From NCBI RefSeq assembly GCF_014218355.1, contig NZ_AP023368.1:372001-436000 (forward strand): DNA of 64,000 nt. Direction: 5' to 3'. Shown here piece by piece: positions 38,155 to 47,279 of this stretch. The translations under genes were made by a program, and so were the position numbers. The stretch comes from Anaerocolumna chitinilytica. GTDB lineage: Bacteria; Bacillota; Clostridia; Lachnospirales; Lachnospiraceae. Within the stretch, counting starts at the first letter, position 1. Every line of letters begins with the position of its first letter. Below the pieces are notes generated by a model, which did not search any database, had not been told where the DNA came from, and worked only from the letters and a program-made list of their open reading frames with translations.

Positions 38155-38235
38155 TGTATACATATTAAACAGGGCTTTTAATGCTCAAATCATAATATGA
38201 ATAGGGGGAGAAAAGTCAGTCTTTCTAGATGGGAC

Positions 38236-38332
38236 GGCAAATTTGACCAAAGCAGAAAAACTCATGTGCTTATTTTAAGCGCCTTTGCTGGTGTCCAAGG
38301 TTCATTCGTTCTTTCTGCTTTGGAGAAATTGC
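38236..38332 (+). repeat. Long hairpin element, copy B (degenerate)
   Basis: Same orientation as A and sharing its flanks (38211-38230 matches 38051-38070), so A and B are a ~160-180 bp tandem duplication. The loop is longer and the arms have decayed. Between B and C (38333-38609) no gene was recognised. Confidence 0.6.
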
Positions 38333-38609
38333 ATGTATACATATTGAAGTAGAGATTTAATGCTCATATATTATGATTAACCTGGCAAAAGGGGCATTTT
38401 AAATCTTCAAAAGTGGACAGAACATGAATGTTTCCAAATTTTATATTCCTTTAAAAATGGTGGATTATCGAAAATCCTTATTTTCATATTTCTTATCTGC
38501 AATTAAAAAAGACATATCGCCTATTTTGCCAAGACGATTTAAAATTGATACCATTTTATCGGGCGTATCCATAATATGAGTATCAAAAGCCCTATTTCAG
38601 TGTGTTTCA

Positions 38610-38686
38610 GGCAATTAGTACAATGCAGAAAGAACGAATGCGCCTTGGAACCAGCGCATGAGTCTTTCTGCATTGTACTAATTGCC
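38610..38686 (-). repeat. Long hairpin element, copy C (inverted)
   Basis: Perfect 24-bp inverted arms (38610-38633, 38663-38686). Variable triplet GTA, and the CAAAG of other copies is CAATG with the matching change in the other arm. Followed by GTCCCA, the reverse complement of the TGGGAC flank of copy B. Confidence 0.75.
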
Positions 38687-38779
38687 GTCCCACTTAAAAA
38701 AACTAGCCTTTTGCCACCCATCAAAATATAACCTGCAGTCATATGTGCAAGCGCACAAGAAAGTATGGTCACCTACTTC

Positions 38780-38808
38780 TTGAATATCAATTTATGTATG
38801 TTTATAAT
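38780..38808 (+). promoter_or_regulatory. Promoter upstream of aminotransferase
   Basis: TTGAAT (38780-38785), 17 bp, TATAAT (38803-38808). Transcription would start about 20 nt before a terminator, implying attenuation. Confidence 0.65.
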
Positions 38809-38833
38809 GAGACTACATAAAAGATACTGCGAC

Positions 38834-38865
38834 GGAGCCGTTCATCAGAGCGGCTCCCTTTTTTT
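38834..38865 (+). terminator. Leader terminator before aminotransferase
   Basis: GGAGCCG (38834-38840) pairs with CGGCTCC (38851-38857), then a C and T7. It lies between the promoter and the ribosome-binding site (38868-38874), so it can act as an attenuator. Confidence 0.75.
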
Positions 38866-38882
38866 ATAAGGAGGATGATGCT

Positions 38883-40208
38883 ATGACGGGTGAAGAAGTG
38901 AGAAGCATGCAAAAGGAGTATAATCTGCAATCCTGGAGCAAACAAAAAGGACTTAATCCTATTCCGGTGGAAAAAGGAGAAGGAATATACTTTTGGGACT
39001 ACGATGGAAATCGTTATACAGATATGTCCGCACAGTTGGTAAACATGAATGTCGGTTTTGGTAATAAAGCAATTAATGAAGCAATTAAAGAGCAGGTTGA
39101 TAAGTTTTGTTATGCGGCTCCTTCCTATGCCGTGGAAGCAAGAGCACAGCTGGCCAAGAAGATTATAGAGTTAATGCCGGATAATATGGGTAAAGTATTC
39201 TTTACCAATGCCGGTGCTGAAGCTAATGAGAATGCCATTAAGATGGCGCGGATGTTTACCGGTAGATTCAAGGTCTTCAGCAGATACCGCAGTTACCATG
39301 GTTCCTCCTTTGGAGCGGGCAATCTGACCGGTGAACCGAGAAGGTATCCCCTGGAACCGGGGATTCCGGGTTTTATAAAGTTCTTCGATCCTTATCTTTA
39401 TAGAGAAGCCATTGACTTTGAGTCAGAGGAAGCAGCTACGAAGTATTATATTGCAAAACTACGAGAGCAGATTCTCTATGAAGGACCGGGCAGTATTGCA
39501 GCCATTGTAGTTGAAACGATAACCGGCTCCAATGGTATACTGATCCCGCCGAAAGGTTACCTGCCGGGGTTAAGAGCACTTTGCGATGAATTCGGGATCT
39601 TATTGATTTGTGATGAAGTAATGGCTGGCTGGGGCAGAACCGGTAAGATGTTTGCCTTCGAGAATTTTGATATAAAGCCTGATATAGTTACCTTCGCAAA
39701 AGGTGTCACCTGCGGCTATGTACCTCTTGGCGGTGTGGTCGTAAGTAAGAAAATTGCAGAGTATTTCGAGGATAATCTGCTATCCTGCGGCTTAACTTAC
39801 AGCGGACATCCACTTGCCTGTGCAGCTGGAGTTGCCTGTGTAAATTATTATGAAGAGGTTAATATCCTGGATCATGTTAGCAAGGTCGCCAAAGTTCTGG
39901 GGGAAGCCCTGGAAAAGATAAAGGAAAATCATTCTTGCGTGGGAGATGTTCGCTACATTGGACTTTTCTCCGCGGTAGAACTGGTAAAGGATAAGAAAAC
40001 GAAAGAACCCCTTGTGCCTTATGGAAAGGATTCGGAAGGTATCATGGGTAAAATCCTTGGTAAACTAAAAGAAAAAAGATTTATGACATATACACATGAG
40101 AATATGATTCTTGTGGCACCGCCTTTAATAATCACAGAAGAGCAGCTTCTGGAAGAACTAGCGAAGCTTGATGAAGTACTCACCGGTGTTGATGAAGAGT
40201 TTCTATAA
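38883..40208 (+). CDS. Class III aminotransferase, probable beta-alanine aminotransferase
   Basis: 441 aa, PLP fold type I, class III. Motifs: FFTNAGAEANENAIKMAR, ICDEVMAGWGRTGK and TFAKGVTCGYVPLGG with the PLP-binding Lys in the last. AAGGAGG is 8 bp upstream. Position in a cluster with dihydropyrimidinase, PreA, ureidopropionase and an iron alcohol dehydrogenase suggests transamination of beta-alanine (from uracil) or 3-aminoisobutyrate (from thymine) to the semialdehyde. Substrate inferred from context only; other omega-amino acid aminotransferases look alike. Confidence 0.82.
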   Translation: MTGEEVRSMQKEYNLQSWSKQKGLNPIPVEKGEGIYFWDYDGNRYTDMSAQLVNMNVGFGNKAINEAIKEQVDKFCYAAPSYAVEARAQLAKKIIELMPDNMGKVFFTNAGAEANENAIKMARMFTGRFKVFSRYRSYHGSSFGAGNLTGEPRRYPLEPGIPGFIKFFDPYLYREAIDFESEEAATKYYIAKLREQILYEGPGSIAAIVVETITGSNGILIPPKGYLPGLRALCDEFGILLICDEVMAGWGRTGKMFAFENFDIKPDIVTFAKGVTCGYVPLGGVVVSKKIAEYFEDNLLSCGLTYSGHPLACAAGVACVNYYEEVNILDHVSKVAKVLGEALEKIKENHSCVGDVRYIGLFSAVELVKDKKTKEPLVPYGKDSEGIMGKILGKLKEKRFMTYTHENMILVAPPLIITEEQLLEELAKLDEVLTGVDEEFL

Positions 40209-40251
40209 AGCCGACTGTGCAATTGAACATGTAATATTGGTCAGATATCAA

Positions 40252-40281
40252 TTGATTTATAACTTGTCCATGTTATATAAT
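40252..40281 (+). promoter_or_regulatory. Promoter upstream of alcohol dehydrogenase
   Basis: TTGATT (40252-40257), 18 bp, TATAAT (40276-40281). A terminator again lies between promoter and gene. Confidence 0.5.
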
Positions 40282-40320
40282 TCGTCTATGTTATTTTAAG
40301 GGACATTAAAACTACTATTT

Positions 40321-40372
40321 AAAGCAGCGACGGAGCTATCTTAGGAAGATTCCGCCGCTGCTTATTCTTTTG
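40321..40372 (+). terminator. Leader terminator before alcohol dehydrogenase
   Basis: AAGCAGCG-A-CGGA pairs with TCCG-C-CGCTGCTT, followed by ATTCTTTTG. It shares the string GCGACGGAGC with the leader at 38829-38838. Confidence 0.7.
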
Positions 40373-40439
40373 TATATTCAGGAAAGTGTGAACTAGTAAG
40401 TAGTAATGATTTAAGCAGCTGCGGCAGAATGGAGGTCAT

Positions 40440-41594
40440 ATGGCATATCAATTTACATTACCGCGAAGTATTTTTATAGGGAAGAATGCCTTGGAAGCAA
40501 GTGAGGATGCCGTGAAAAGGCTTGGTAAAAAAGCCTTTGTAGTAACAGGCAGAATTGTTACCAAAGCCGGAATCGTCGCCACACTTACAGGTTATCTTGA
40601 AAACTGGGGAATTGAATATGTTGTGTTCAATGATATTACCGGAGAGCCGACGGATTTCATGGTTGAAGCAGGAGTAAAGGCATATAAGCAGACCGGATGT
40701 GATTTTCTGATTGCTATCGGCGGAGGGAGTCCTTTAGACAGTGGGAAGGCCATTGCAGCTATGACTGTATTGGAAGGTAAAATATCTGATTATCTTGGAA
40801 AAGAAATCAGCGGTAAATTTCCACCCATGGTATTAATACCCACAACTGCAGGTACCGGGTCGGAAGCCACGAAGTTCACGGTAGTAACTGATTCTGTTAA
40901 GGAAATCAAGATGCTCTTGAAAGGAAATTCCCTGTTACCGGAGCTTGCAATAATTGATCCCTCATTTACATTGACCTCTCCTCCGGGTATTACAGCAGCT
41001 ACCGGCATGGATGCATTAACTCATGCTGTAGAAGCTTATACTTCAAGAAAAAGCACTCCATTGACTGAGGCTTATGCATTATCAGCTGTAAAGAGAATCT
41101 TTCGGTATCTTCCCACCGCTTATAGTAATGGAAGTGATGAGAAGGCAAGAGAGGAAATGCAGCTTGCAGCTTTTGAAGCAGGAGTGAGTATCAATAATGC
41201 GTCTGTAACCTTAGTCCATGGTATGAGCCGGCCAATCGGAGCTTTGTTCCATGTTCCCCATGGCATATCCAATGCGATGCTAATCAAGGAATGCCTTACT
41301 TTTGCTTTGGATGGCTGTTATGAAAGATTTGGAACCTTAGGCAGAATAATTGGAGCAGCAACGGAAGAAGACGATGATAAAACAGCAGCATGGAGTTTTA
41401 TTGCGGAACTTGAAAAGTTATGCAGACACTGCAATATCCCGACCTTGGAGGAATACGGAATAAACAGACAGGAATTTGAGAATGCCACTGAGAAGATGTC
41501 AGAGGATGCCCTGGCAAGTGGCAGTCCGGCTAATACTATCAAGGAAGTATCGAAGGCAGATGTTTTAAAAATCTATAAAAAACTTTGGGAATAA
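40440..41594 (+). CDS. Iron-containing alcohol dehydrogenase, probable 3-hydroxypropionate dehydrogenase
   Basis: 384 aa. NAD(P)-binding GGGSPLDSGKA near residue 97; metal-binding helix region THAVEAYTS and HGMSRPIGALFHVPHG with His ligands. Iron-dependent ADH family III. Next to a class III aminotransferase in a pyrimidine-degradation cluster it most likely reduces malonate semialdehyde to 3-hydroxypropionate, as in the extended reductive pathway of Firmicutes; other aldehyde substrates remain possible. GGAGG box upstream. Confidence 0.82.
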   Translation: MAYQFTLPRSIFIGKNALEASEDAVKRLGKKAFVVTGRIVTKAGIVATLTGYLENWGIEYVVFNDITGEPTDFMVEAGVKAYKQTGCDFLIAIGGGSPLDSGKAIAAMTVLEGKISDYLGKEISGKFPPMVLIPTTAGTGSEATKFTVVTDSVKEIKMLLKGNSLLPELAIIDPSFTLTSPPGITAATGMDALTHAVEAYTSRKSTPLTEAYALSAVKRIFRYLPTAYSNGSDEKAREEMQLAAFEAGVSINNASVTLVHGMSRPIGALFHVPHGISNAMLIKECLTFALDGCYERFGTLGRIIGAATEEDDDKTAAWSFIAELEKLCRHCNIPTLEEYGINRQEFENATEKMSEDALASGSPANTIKEVSKADVLKIYKKLWE

Positions 41595-41618
41595 AACATT
41601 ATAGAGAATACAAATTAC

Positions 41619-41657
41619 GATGGCGTAAAGGGGAATGACCCCTACGCTATTTTTTTT
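41619..41657 (+). terminator. Terminator after alcohol dehydrogenase
   Basis: ATGGCGTA-AA-GGGG pairs with CCCC-T-ACGCTAT, followed by a T8 run. Confidence 0.8.
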
Positions 41658-41798
41658 GTGATAAAGATATGAAGTATGTGTTAAAAGGAAAGAAATCTAT
41701 TCGTCATTATATTGGGAAGTGAGAAAATTAAGCTGTTAAATTGTAAATTTGTATCTGCGAGCGAATAAAGCGCAGGTTCAAGAAAGGATAGGTGTTTT

Positions 41799-42623
41799 AT
41801 GGATGCAATGGTACTTAAAAGTGATATGGAAGAAGCATCGGCTGAGAGCAGCTTTGATGTTGAGATAAAGATAGAGGATTTATGTATCAGTTTTCCGGAT
41901 AAGGAAGGAGGCCTTCCCATTACTGCTTTGCAGAATATTAACCTGGACATCAGGCAGGGAGAATTTATTTCACTGCTGGGGCCTTCCGGATGCGGCAAGA
42001 CTACATTACTTCGCACAATTGCTGATCTTCAGCAGCCTACTTCAGGAAGCATATCCGTAAGGGGCCAGTCACCAAGAGAAATCAGACTTCAGAAGAAATA
42101 CGGGATTGTATTTCAAAATCCTGTTCTATATGATTGGAGAACCGTCCGGCGTAACGTCTGTATGCCTATGGAGATGATGGGAATACCGAAGAAAGAAAGA
42201 ACCGCAAGAGTCACTAAGATGTTAGAGCTGGTAGGGCTTATGGAGTTTGGGAAGAAATACCCTCATCAACTAAGCGGCGGAATGCAGCAAAGAGTTGGTA
42301 TTGCCAGAGCCTTGGCTATTAAACCGGAGATTCTTTTAATGGATGAACCATTTTCGGCATTGGATGAATTTACGAAGGAAAAGCTCCATGAAGACCTGCT
42401 TCGTATCTGGAAGAAAACCAATAAGACAATTCTATTTGTAACCCATAACATTCAGGAAGCAGTCTTTCTATCTGACAGAGTGGTAGTGTTGTCACCGCAT
42501 CCTGGAAGGGTATCAGCCATAGTAGATATTGACCTTGACAGGCCAAGAAGCTTGGAGCTTAAGAACACACAGAAATTCAATGAACTGGTGGTTAAGGTTC
42601 GAAACAGTTTTGAGAGCCTGTAG
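41799..42623 (+). CDS. ABC transporter ATPase (Ssu/Tau/Thi type)
   Basis: 274 aa. Walker A GPSGCGKTT, Q-loop VFQNPVLYDW, signature LSGGMQQR, Walker B ILLMDEPFSALDE, H-loop VTHN. Nitrate/sulfonate/pyrimidine uptake subfamily. An extra ~25 N-terminal residues are acidic. First gene of a four-gene ABC operon with two permeases and a binding protein; in this cluster it probably imports a pyrimidine, dihydropyrimidine or related nitrogen compound. Confidence 0.9.
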   Translation: MDAMVLKSDMEEASAESSFDVEIKIEDLCISFPDKEGGLPITALQNINLDIRQGEFISLLGPSGCGKTTLLRTIADLQQPTSGSISVRGQSPREIRLQKKYGIVFQNPVLYDWRTVRRNVCMPMEMMGIPKKERTARVTKMLELVGLMEFGKKYPHQLSGGMQQRVGIARALAIKPEILLMDEPFSALDEFTKEKLHEDLLRIWKKTNKTILFVTHNIQEAVFLSDRVVVLSPHPGRVSAIVDIDLDRPRSLELKNTQKFNELVVKVRNSFESL

Positions 42624-42662
42624 GAACAATAGAAGTTACCTGTTATGAGGAAGGAGGATTAT

Positions 42663-43514
42663 ATGAGCCTGAGAAATAAGATTCTTAATTCAAAAAAGCT
42701 GGTAACGCTAGTGTGGGTTCTAGGATTAATCATTATATGGGAAATCGGTGCGTCTGCCATAGCACAGACAAAACGTACACCGGAAAATGTGCTGCCTCAC
42801 TTGTATCAGATTTTGGAATCGGTATTCAGTACAAAAAAAGTCAACAGTACCCAAACGGCACTGGAGCTAGTGCTTAGTAACGCAGGAATAACACTTCTGC
42901 GGGCAGGAATCGGTTTTCTGATTGGTATTGCCATTGGCTTTCTTCTGGCACTTTTCATGAATCTGTTCCAGGCGGTTGAAAAGACAGTGTTTCCCTACCT
43001 GATGATAATCCAGATGATTCCTATTCTTGGAATGGCACCAATTGTACTGGCAATTACCAAGGATATTAACAAAAGCCGTATTGTTATAGCAGCTATACTG
43101 ACCTTTTATCCTGTTGCTACCAATACCCTTGCAGGGTTTAAAGCGGTGGAAAAGGAAAAGCATGAACTGATGTATTCCATTGCGGCTACCAAATACCAGA
43201 TATACAGTAAGCTTTTAATACCCTCCTGTATGCCTTACTTCTTTACAGGACTCAAGATATCCGCACCTATGGCAATTACGGCATCTATCTTAGTAGATAC
43301 CTTGCAGGGAGGCGGAGGACTTGGAACCATGTTGTCCCAATCCTTAAAACATGCCATGTCTATCTATGTATTCTGGCAGATCGTTTTCTTTAGTGCCATC
43401 ATCGGAATACTTAGTTTCTATCTTATGACGGTTATTGAGAAAGTACTTTCACCCTATAAGCGTAAGGGGCCGAAGGTAAAGATGGAGGTGATTGCAGATG
43501 AAAAAGCTGCGTAA
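42663..43514 (+). CDS. ABC transporter permease 1
   Basis: 283 aa from the ATG at 42663, chosen for the AAGGAGG box 7 bp before it. BPD_transp_1 fold with about six helices; the EAA loop reads AFGxKAVEKEKHELMY-like (GFKAVEKEKHELMYSIAA), contacting the ATPase. Overlaps permease 2 by 17 bp, so the two are coupled and likely form a heterodimer. Confidence 0.87.
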   Translation: MSLRNKILNSKKLVTLVWVLGLIIIWEIGASAIAQTKRTPENVLPHLYQILESVFSTKKVNSTQTALELVLSNAGITLLRAGIGFLIGIAIGFLLALFMNLFQAVEKTVFPYLMIIQMIPILGMAPIVLAITKDINKSRIVIAAILTFYPVATNTLAGFKAVEKEKHELMYSIAATKYQIYSKLLIPSCMPYFFTGLKISAPMAITASILVDTLQGGGGLGTMLSQSLKHAMSIYVFWQIVFFSAIIGILSFYLMTVIEKVLSPYKRKGPKVKMEVIADEKAA

Positions 43515-44307
43515 TAAGTTGAACCGGCAGAACATCACCACCATTGTCTATCCCGTTTTGTTTGGTGTATTTATAGCTGTTTTATGGCAAACACAGCTTC
43601 TTCATAAAATCGTAGGAGCAGATACTTTTACTCTTCCTCTCCCTAAAAGGATATTCGGAATCATAAAGGATAACTGGAGCGGAATTATGGTCAATGTAAG
43701 AGCAACTGTCATCGTAGCGCTGGGAGGTCTGGTATTAGGTTCATTCTTTGGGTATCTGCTCGCTATTGTAGCAACTGTGTTTCCCAAGTGGGGTGCCGGA
43801 GGGCTTACCATAGCTTCCGCCTTCAATGCAATACCAATTATTGCGATTGCTCCTATACTAAACAACCTGACAAAAGATTTTAGCAAGGACCCAAATATCC
43901 GGAGCATGTTTGCCAAGATGCTGGTGGTTATGGTTACCTGTACAGTATCCATGAGCATCAATGCCTACCGTGGTTTTACAGAATTAAAACCCTTCTCCCT
44001 GGACTTGATGAGGTCCTATGCGGCAGGAAAAGCCACTGTGTTCTTTAAGCTGCGGATTCCAAACAGTATTCCCTATGTATTTACTGCATTACGAGTCAGT
44101 GTACCCGCTTGTGTAATCAGTGCATTGGTCAGTGAGTATTTTGCTGAGTATGTAATCGGAGTCGGACGCCAGATACGTGAAAATATTGTGCTGGCACAGT
44201 ATGCAACAGCCTGGGCCTATATTCTTGTAGCCTGCGTAATAGGAATTGCTATGTATGTCCTATTGTTAATTACGGAGGGAATACTATTAAAGGGACGTCG
44301 TCTATAA
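43498..44307 (+). CDS. ABC transporter permease 2
   Basis: 269 aa from the ATG at 43498 (GGAGGTG upstream). About six helices; EAA loop around YRGFTELKPFSLDLMRSYAA, later VCIGVGRQIRENIV-like region (VIGVGRQIRENIVLAQY). Same subfamily as permease 1, with which it overlaps. Uses the same ATPase and the binding protein downstream. Confidence 0.87.
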   Translation: MKKLRNKLNRQNITTIVYPVLFGVFIAVLWQTQLLHKIVGADTFTLPLPKRIFGIIKDNWSGIMVNVRATVIVALGGLVLGSFFGYLLAIVATVFPKWGAGGLTIASAFNAIPIIAIAPILNNLTKDFSKDPNIRSMFAKMLVVMVTCTVSMSINAYRGFTELKPFSLDLMRSYAAGKATVFFKLRIPNSIPYVFTALRVSVPACVISALVSEYFAEYVIGVGRQIRENIVLAQYATAWAYILVACVIGIAMYVLLLITEGILLKGRRL

Positions 44308-44387
44308 CCCGGTAATGCCAAAGATTATAAAAGCTAATTGCTTTTTATAATAAACAACCGTTGATTTCATTAAAAGGAGGCTTAATT

Positions 44388-45581
44388 ATGAAGAAAATTA
44401 TAACAAGAAAGCTCAGTGCCTTATTTCTTATTAGCGTACTGGTAATCACTGCACTTGCCGGATGTGGTAAAAAGGCAGAAAATGCATCTGGAAATACTGC
44501 CGCAGAAACACCGGCGGCAACTGAAGCAGCAACGGATACGCCTGCAGCTACCGATACACCTGCAGCTACAGAAGCAGCAGGTCCATACTATTCTGCAGAT
44601 GCATCCATTGAAAGTATTGTCACCGATGCGGCAAGCAAGGGGAAAGTCGGTAACTGGGGAATTGGCAATGAATACGAGATTCAGGCACTCTTAACAAAAT
44701 ATAACCAGCCGACCACTTATTTAAGTCAGGCATTTGATATGGACGGTTTTGATGATGATTCTATTCTCCTAGCATCCGCCATGACTTATAACGAATTGGG
44801 ATTGGTTAAGAATTCTTACGATGGCGGGTATGGCTACGGAGATGGTGTAAAATACATCGATATGAATGATGAAGGCGTGGCAATGCTGGAAGATAATATC
44901 TTCACTACCAGCAAATTTGCAAAGGAAAATCCTGAAACAGTAAAGGCATTTATCTATGCCTCCATGAAAGGCTGGGCAGATGCCTGTGCCAATCCGGAGG
45001 AAGCAGCAAAAATCGTATATAAGTATGGCTCTTCTGTATCGGCAGACCACCAGGCATATATGGCAGGTGAGGTTAAAAAGTTAGTAGAAACAGATATGAA
45101 CGGTAAAGCTGTTAGCAATTATGGTAACATGGACGATACAGCAATGCAGCAGACCCTTGACCTTGCTAAGAAGTATATTAAGTTAGATGACTCTGCGGCA
45201 GCAGATAAACTGCAGACCCTCACTCTTGACGATATCAGGGATACTTCCTTCTTTACTGCAGCAGCAGCTTCCGATGGCAAATTCTCACCGGAGAAGAAAG
45301 ATGTTTCCATCCAGTTAAAATGGCTGCCTCAGGCGCAGTTCATGGGATATTACGTAGCACTGGATAAAGGCTATTACACCGATGCCGGTTTAAATGTGAC
45401 CATTGTTCCAGGCGGTGGTGATATTGGTGAAACTACAGCAGTATATACCGGCCAGGTTGACTTTGGTGTAACTTGGGTATCCAATTTAATAGCTGCAAAA
45501 GCAGGTGGAATGGATTTAACAGAAATCGCGCAGATTTACCAGAGATCAGGTCTTGTATTGGTTTATAAAGTTAATAAATAA
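44388..45581 (+). CDS. NMT1/THI5-like substrate-binding lipoprotein, apparently circularly permuted
   Basis: 397 aa from the ATG at 44388 (AAAAGGAGG upstream). Lipobox LAGC with Cys26, then an Ala/Thr/Pro repeat linker (ATDTPAATDTPAAT). The lobes are in unusual order. Residues about 70-290 match the middle and C-terminal part of the family (VGNWGIGNEYEIQALL, AMTYNELGLV, NDEGVAMLED, ENPETVKAFIYASMKGW). Residues 305-397 carry what is normally the mature N-terminus (LKWLPQAQFMGYYVALDKGY, VTIVPGGGDI, IAQIYQRSGLVLVYK). The fold is complete, only permuted. Binds a thiamine-precursor-like or pyrimidine ligand; context favours a pyrimidine. Confidence 0.83.
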   Translation: MKKIITRKLSALFLISVLVITALAGCGKKAENASGNTAAETPAATEAATDTPAATDTPAATEAAGPYYSADASIESIVTDAASKGKVGNWGIGNEYEIQALLTKYNQPTTYLSQAFDMDGFDDDSILLASAMTYNELGLVKNSYDGGYGYGDGVKYIDMNDEGVAMLEDNIFTTSKFAKENPETVKAFIYASMKGWADACANPEEAAKIVYKYGSSVSADHQAYMAGEVKKLVETDMNGKAVSNYGNMDDTAMQQTLDLAKKYIKLDDSAAADKLQTLTLDDIRDTSFFTAAAASDGKFSPEKKDVSIQLKWLPQAQFMGYYVALDKGYYTDAGLNVTIVPGGGDIGETTAVYTGQVDFGVTWVSNLIAAKAGGMDLTEIAQIYQRSGLVLVYKVNK

Positions 45582-45593
45582 GGTATTTTTCAG

Positions 45594-45645
45594 TGACAGG
45601 GTAGTCGCAGTATAGCAGCGGCAGCACTGTCCTTTTATTTTTCTG
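45594..45645 (+). terminator. Possible terminator after binding protein
   Basis: GTGACAGG and GCACTGTCC regions pair imperfectly, then TTTTATTTTT. Downstream, GTCAGCA/TGCTGAC (45672-45688) forms another hairpin, and 45653-45668 is a reverse 14/16 match to the recurrent motif CCTGCGAAATCCTCGG. Confidence 0.4.
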
Positions 45646-45775
45646 AATTAATCCGTGCATTTCGCAGGCAGGTCAGCAGATTGCTGACAGTCTGCGTGGT
45701 AATGCCGGAATTAGAGGCGGAATTTCTTTTATTTCTGCCTATCCCATTAATCTATCGCAATAGGAGGTACAGAAT

Positions 45776-47155
45776 ATGGATTTGATCATAAAAAACGGAA
45801 CGGTTGTAACAGGAAAGGAGAGCTTTATTGCGGACATTGCAGTGAAGGATGGTAAAATTGCCTGCATCGGAACGGATCTTTCCATGGAAGCTGTAAAGAT
45901 TATAGATGCGGCAGGAAAACTGGTATTACCCGGTGCTATTGATGCACATACCCATTTGGCTATGCCATTTGGAGGAACCGTATCGGCAGACGGATATCTG
46001 TCCGGTACAAGAGCAGCTGCCTGCGGCGGTGTTACAACAGTATTTGATTATCCTATGCAGCGTAAGGGAAAAGGTATTATAGAGACCTTAGAAGAGAGAA
46101 AAGCCATGTGCGACCCGGAGGCTTGCGTTGACTATGCTTTTCACTGTATTGTTACAGATTTAAATGGAGGAGAGTTACTGGATGAATTCCAAGCCTCCGT
46201 AGATATGGGGGTCACCAGTTTTAAATGCTTCTTTGTATATAAGAAAGAAGGCATGATGGTGGATGACGGAACCTTTGTAAAAATCTTATTAAAAGCGAAA
46301 GAGGTTGGTGCGATTACCAATATACATGCGGAAAATCCCGATGTAATCGACCTGAATATAGAAAAGTTTCTGAAGGAGGGTAATACCTCCGCCTGGTATC
46401 ATTACCTGAGCAGACCTGAGTATGTGGAAGCGGAGGCGGACAAAAGAGCGGTTCACTGGGCAAAATCCGTAGATGCTCCCCTTTACATCGTTCATATGGC
46501 AGATAAAGAAGGTCTTGAAGCAGCAGTAGAGGCAAAGCTTGCAGGTCATCAGATATTTATTGAGACTTGTCCTCAGTATCTGGAATTTACCAGTGAGGTA
46601 TACAAAAGGGAAGACGGAAGGAACTTCGTATGCTCCCCTCCCATTAAGGGCAAGGACAGTCAGGAGGCCTTATGGGATGCAATCAGAAAAGGCACCATAG
46701 ATACCGTAGCTACAGACCACTGCCCCTTCCAGAGTTATGAAAAGGATTGGGGAAAAGACGACTTTACTAAGATTCCCAACGGCTGTGCAGGGATTGAAAA
46801 CCTTTATCCTTATATGCTTGCGGCAGCAAACAGCGGAAAAATCAGCTTTAACCGTGCAGTGGAGCTTTGTGCAGAAAATCCGGCGAAAATCTTTGGTTGT
46901 GATACCAAAGGCTCTTTAACGGTGGGAAAGGATGCGGATATTGTTATCTATGATAAGGATAAGGACTTTACTATCTCCGTAAATAATATGCATTCCGATT
47001 ATGACCATACCATCTGGGAAGGGAAGGAGCTTCACGGATACCCGGTACAGACTTATGTTAGAGGCAGACTGGTATATGACAATGGAGAATTTACCGGAGA
47101 GGCGGGATATGGTCAATTTGTAAAGCGCAAAGCGGCACTCAGCGGATATAAATAA
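45776..47155 (+). CDS. pydB: Dihydropyrimidinase (D-hydantoinase)
   Basis: 459 aa, amidohydrolase superfamily. IDAHTHLAMPFGG gives the first metal His pair; TSFKCFFVYK holds the Lys expected to be carbamylated; NIHAENPDVID and ATDHCPF give further metal ligands. Hydrolyses dihydrouracil or dihydrothymine to N-carbamoyl-beta-amino acids. Flanked by the transporter operon and PreA, so it is the second step of reductive pyrimidine breakdown. AGGAGG well placed. Confidence 0.9.
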   Translation: MDLIIKNGTVVTGKESFIADIAVKDGKIACIGTDLSMEAVKIIDAAGKLVLPGAIDAHTHLAMPFGGTVSADGYLSGTRAAACGGVTTVFDYPMQRKGKGIIETLEERKAMCDPEACVDYAFHCIVTDLNGGELLDEFQASVDMGVTSFKCFFVYKKEGMMVDDGTFVKILLKAKEVGAITNIHAENPDVIDLNIEKFLKEGNTSAWYHYLSRPEYVEAEADKRAVHWAKSVDAPLYIVHMADKEGLEAAVEAKLAGHQIFIETCPQYLEFTSEVYKREDGRNFVCSPPIKGKDSQEALWDAIRKGTIDTVATDHCPFQSYEKDWGKDDFTKIPNGCAGIENLYPYMLAAANSGKISFNRAVELCAENPAKIFGCDTKGSLTVGKDADIVIYDKDKDFTISVNNMHSDYDHTIWEGKELHGYPVQTYVRGRLVYDNGEFTGEAGYGQFVKRKAALSGYK

Positions 47156-47185
47156 GAAGCTAAAGAAATTAAATTAAAACCGAAT

Positions 47186-47224
47186 TTAGAATCAAAATCA
47201 AATTCAAAATCAAAATCAAATTAA
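47186..47224 (+). repeat. AT-rich simple repeat before preA
   Basis: Repeats of AATCAAA/ATTCAAA (about six units) in the 124-bp gap. Likely replication slippage; no function seen. Confidence 0.6.
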
Positions 47225-47279
47225 AAACTTGGATGAGATTAAACCTTGATAATATATGAGTATGAAAGGGGGATACCCT

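Noticed and set aside
38424..38579. 51-codon ORF between hairpin copies B and C
   Set aside because: No ribosome-binding site, AT-rich, no recognisable family; could be a gene remnant but cannot be supported.
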